Source of the DNA: Candidatus Methanoperedentaceae archaeon
GTDB lineage: Archaea; Halobacteriota; Methanosarcinia; Methanosarcinales; Methanoperedenaceae
Assembly: GCA_013331375.1 (NCBI GenBank)
Contig: DUGO01000151.1
Coordinates: forward strand, 1-6,869
Length of the DNA stretch: 6,869 bases
Reading direction: 5' to 3'
Shown here: positions 5,075 through 6,869 of the stretch, one piece after another
Layout of the letters: every line of letters starts with the position of its first letter
How positions within the stretch are numbered: the stretch's first letter is position 1
The notes under the pieces: model-generated
What the model was told of the DNA's origin: nothing
The model's database searches: none
The model's input: only the letters and a program-made list of their open reading frames with translations
Translations under genes and position numbers: made by a program

Positions 5075-6286
5075 ATGGACCCGTATCAGGAGTCGCTGAG
5101 GCTTCATGAGTCCAGGAAAGGGAAGATAGAGGTCAGGAGCAAAATAAAGATATCTACGATGCACGACCTGAGCATTGCATACACCCCCGGAGTGGCAGAG
5201 CCGTGCAGGAAGATATTCGGGAACAGGGACGACGTTTATAAGTACACATCCAAATGGAACCTTGTGGCTGTGGTCTCGGACGGCTCCTCGGTGCTCGGGC
5301 TCGGGAACCTGGGGGCACATGCAGCCATACCGGTAATGGAGGGAAAGGCGATTCTCTTCAAGCTGCTGGGAGGCGTGGATGCCTTCCCAGTGTGCATCGA
5401 CTCGCAGGATATAGAGGCGCTTATTGATACTGCTGCGCTCGTCTCGCCCGTGTTCGGTGGGGTGAACCTTGAGGATATAGGTGCGCCACGCTGCTTTGCA
5501 GTTGAAAAAAAGCTGAAGGAGAGACTTGACATCCCGGTGTTCCACGACGACCAGCACGGGCTTGCCACTGTCCTCTATGCTGGTCTTAGCAACGCGCTCA
5601 AGGTAGTGGGCAAGAAGCTGCGGGACGTGAGAATTGTCATAAGCGGCGCGGGTGCTGCGGGAACAGCTTCGGCGAGGATGCTGCACAGCGCAGGGGTAAA
5701 AAATATCGTGGTCGCGGATTCAAAAGGGATAATCCATAAAGACCGCAGTGACCTGCGTGATAACAAGATCGAGCTCGCAGAGTCCACAAACCCGGAGGGC
5801 ATCACAGGCGGTCTTGCTGACGCGATGGAGGGCGCTGATGTGTTCGTGGGGGTATCGGTTGGAGGCATCGTCACGAAGGACATGGTCGGGAAAATGGCAG
5901 ACGACGCCATCGTGTTCGCGCTTGCAAACCCAATCCCCGAGATTATGCCGGACGAGGCAGAAGCAGGGGGGGCGAGGGTAGTGGCAACAGGTCGCTCCGA
6001 TTTCCCCAACCAGATAAACAATGCTCTCGGCTTTCCCGGCATATTCAGGGGCGCGCTCGATACAAGGGCGAGGGACATCAACAGGGCGATGAAGTTCGCA
6101 GCAGCCCGAGCCATATCAGGTCTGGTGGATGAGCCTGTGGAGGGATGCATCGTGCCTAACGTACTGGACCGGCGTGTGGCGCTGTCAGTGGCAAAAGCCG
6201 TGGCGGAGGCATCCATGAAAAGCGGTGCCGCGAGAGTCAACGTGAGCATGGACGAGGTGGCTGCACGGATACCCGCGTATGTTTAG
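5075..6286 (+). CDS. NAD(P)-dependent malic enzyme (oxaloacetate-decarboxylating)
   Basis: The 403-aa soluble enzyme converts L-malate to pyruvate and CO2 while reducing NAD(P)+. The length is that of the short bacterial/archaeal form without a phosphotransacetylase-like tail. The N-terminal malic domain carries LHESRKGKIEV (10-20), the catalytic Tyr in YTPGVAEPC (Y36), the catalytic Lys in MEGKA (K91), and metal ligands in NLEDIGAP (E133, D134) and FHDDQHG (D158). The FHDDQHG motif is followed by LATV where many homologues have TAIV. The Rossmann domain has GAGAAG at 191-196, LANPIPEI at 283-290 and SDFPNQINN at 308-316. Asp215 near the end of the second strand is noted, but cofactor choice cannot be decided by eye. 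The ATG 1 nt after the ccmC stop gives the normal N terminus. It overlaps tgtA by 8 bp, so all three genes are probably co-transcribed without sharing a pathway. Confidence 0.95.
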   Translation: MDPYQESLRLHESRKGKIEVRSKIKISTMHDLSIAYTPGVAEPCRKIFGNRDDVYKYTSKWNLVAVVSDGSSVLGLGNLGAHAAIPVMEGKAILFKLLGGVDAFPVCIDSQDIEALIDTAALVSPVFGGVNLEDIGAPRCFAVEKKLKERLDIPVFHDDQHGLATVLYAGLSNALKVVGKKLRDVRIVISGAGAAGTASARMLHSAGVKNIVVADSKGIIHKDRSDLRDNKIELAESTNPEGITGGLADAMEGADVFVGVSVGGIVTKDMVGKMADDAIVFALANPIPEIMPDEAEAGGARVVATGRSDFPNQINNALGFPGIFRGALDTRARDINRAMKFAAARAISGLVDEPVEGCIVPNVLDRRVALSVAKAVAEASMKSGAARVNVSMDEVAARIPAYV

Positions 6287-6869
6287 CATAAAAAGCAAAG
6301 CAGCAGCCGGACGGATAGGGCTCTTCGAGACTCCGCACGGCATCGTTGAGACGCCCACAGTGATGCCTGTCATTAACCCGAATATTGGGCTTATAAGCCC
6401 GCGTGACATGCGCTCATTCGGCGCGCAGATGCTTATCACGAACTCGTACATCATATACAGGAACCCGGAGCTTCGCGAGCGCGCCCTTGGCGAGGGGCTT
6501 CACAGGATGCTGGGATTTGACGGCGCAATCATGACCGATTCTGGCTCATACCAGCTTTACGTGTACGGCGAGGTGGAAGTGAGCTCACAGGAGATAGTCG
6601 GGTTCCAGCGCGAGATTGGAACTGACGTGGGCGTGCCCCTTGACATCCCAACTCCCCCGGATGTGCCGCGCGAGAGGGCGCAGGGCGAGCTCGACGTCAC
6701 CATCAGCCGCGTGAGAGAGGCTAAAAGTGCTGCGGGGAACATGATGCTTGCCGCGCCCCTCCAGGGTTCCACGTTCCCTGACCTGCGGGCTCGTGCAGCC
6801 GAAGAGCTCGGCAAGGATAACTTCGACCTGTATGCAATAGGCGCTGTCGTGCCGCTCATGGAATCCTAC
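6279..6869 (+). CDS. tgtA: Archaeosine tRNA-guanine transglycosylase, 5' part (cut by window end)
   Basis: The first 197 residues are present and the frame is open at the window edge. Archaeal TgtA is usually around 500 aa or longer and ends in a PUA RNA-binding domain, so the C-terminal part lies outside. The enzyme swaps guanine-15 in the tRNA D-loop for preQ0, the first tRNA-bound step to archaeosine. Visible marks of the TIM-barrel catalytic domain are TPHGIVETPTVMPVINP (18-34), ITNSYIIY (53-60), the active-site Asp in MTDSGSYQ (D87), PLDIPTPPD (120-128, with D122), LQGSTFPDLR (161-170) and GAVVPLMESY (188-197). LDIPTPPD and GAVVPLMES distinguish it from bacterial Tgt. The start ATG lies inside the last codons of the malic enzyme gene (8-bp overlap) and gives the expected short N terminus. 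It has no strong Shine-Dalgarno site, so translational coupling is likely. Confidence 0.95.
   Translation, partial: MFSIKSKAAAGRIGLFETPHGIVETPTVMPVINPNIGLISPRDMRSFGAQMLITNSYIIYRNPELRERALGEGLHRMLGFDGAIMTDSGSYQLYVYGEVEVSSQEIVGFQREIGTDVGVPLDIPTPPDVPRERAQGELDVTISRVREAKSAAGNMMLAAPLQGSTFPDLRARAAEELGKDNFDLYAIGAVVPLMESY

Noticed and set aside
5887..5895. Partial third copy of the promoter word (CGGGAAAAT)
   Set aside because: It lies inside the malic enzyme coding sequence (VGKM codons), lacks the CTG start of the word and has no TATA box; a chance match.
4979..6249. Long minus-strand ORFs opposite ccmC and the malic enzyme gene
   Set aside because: They are antisense shadows of genes with well conserved motifs, with low-complexity Ser/Ala/Thr- or His/Arg-rich translations.

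Overview
The window looks archaeal, most likely Euryarchaeota related to Methanosarcinia. An archaeosine-type tRNA-guanine transglycosylase (tgtA, right edge) and an Nre-family repair protein occur only or mainly in archaea. AT-rich TATA-like boxes lie about 25 nt upstream of apparently leaderless starts, and the tgtA protein reads most like methanosarcinal versions I remember. The same DNA also carries c-type cytochromes, a haem-copper nitric oxide reductase and a cytochrome c maturation protein. A respiring methanosarcinal lineage such as 'Ca. Methanoperedens' (ANME-2d) is therefore a reasonable guess, but this is inference; Archaeoglobi-like lineages are not excluded.

Layout. 1-246: AT-rich leader and promoter region with a possible 48-aa ORF (53-199). 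247-2955 (+): a tightly overlapping three-gene cluster. It encodes a membrane-anchored di-haem cytochrome c (247-1008), a NorC-like mono-haem cytochrome c with an extra C-terminal membrane helix (1005-1598), and NorB, the catalytic subunit of a cNOR-type nitric oxide reductase (1591-2955). 2960-4201 (-): nre, convergent with norB and only 4 bp away. 4202-4380: divergent promoter region. 4381-6869 (+): ccmC, an NAD(P)-dependent malic enzyme and the first 197 codons of tgtA, spaced by 1 bp and an 8-bp overlap, so probably one transcript.

How the genes fit together. The first cluster should form an outward-facing, membrane-bound respiratory complex. Electrons would pass from the di-haem cytochrome to NorC haem c, then to haem b and the haem b3/FeB centre of NorB, reducing NO to N2O. 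The key NorB metal ligands and glutamates are all present. CcmC moves and presents haem for c-type cytochrome assembly, so it serves the same respiratory chain although it is transcribed with metabolic and tRNA-modification genes. A 12-bp word, CTGCGGGAAAAT, sits directly downstream of the TATA-like box both in the leader of the nor cluster (31-42) and in front of ccmC (4362-4373). It may link the regulation of the two cytochrome-related units.

The most interesting points are the unusual subunit architecture of the archaeal NOR (third di-haem subunit, NorC with a second membrane helix, no norQ/norD alongside) and the shared promoter word. No gene-free stretch exceeds 300 bases. I saw no rRNA, tRNA, CRISPR or mobile element.
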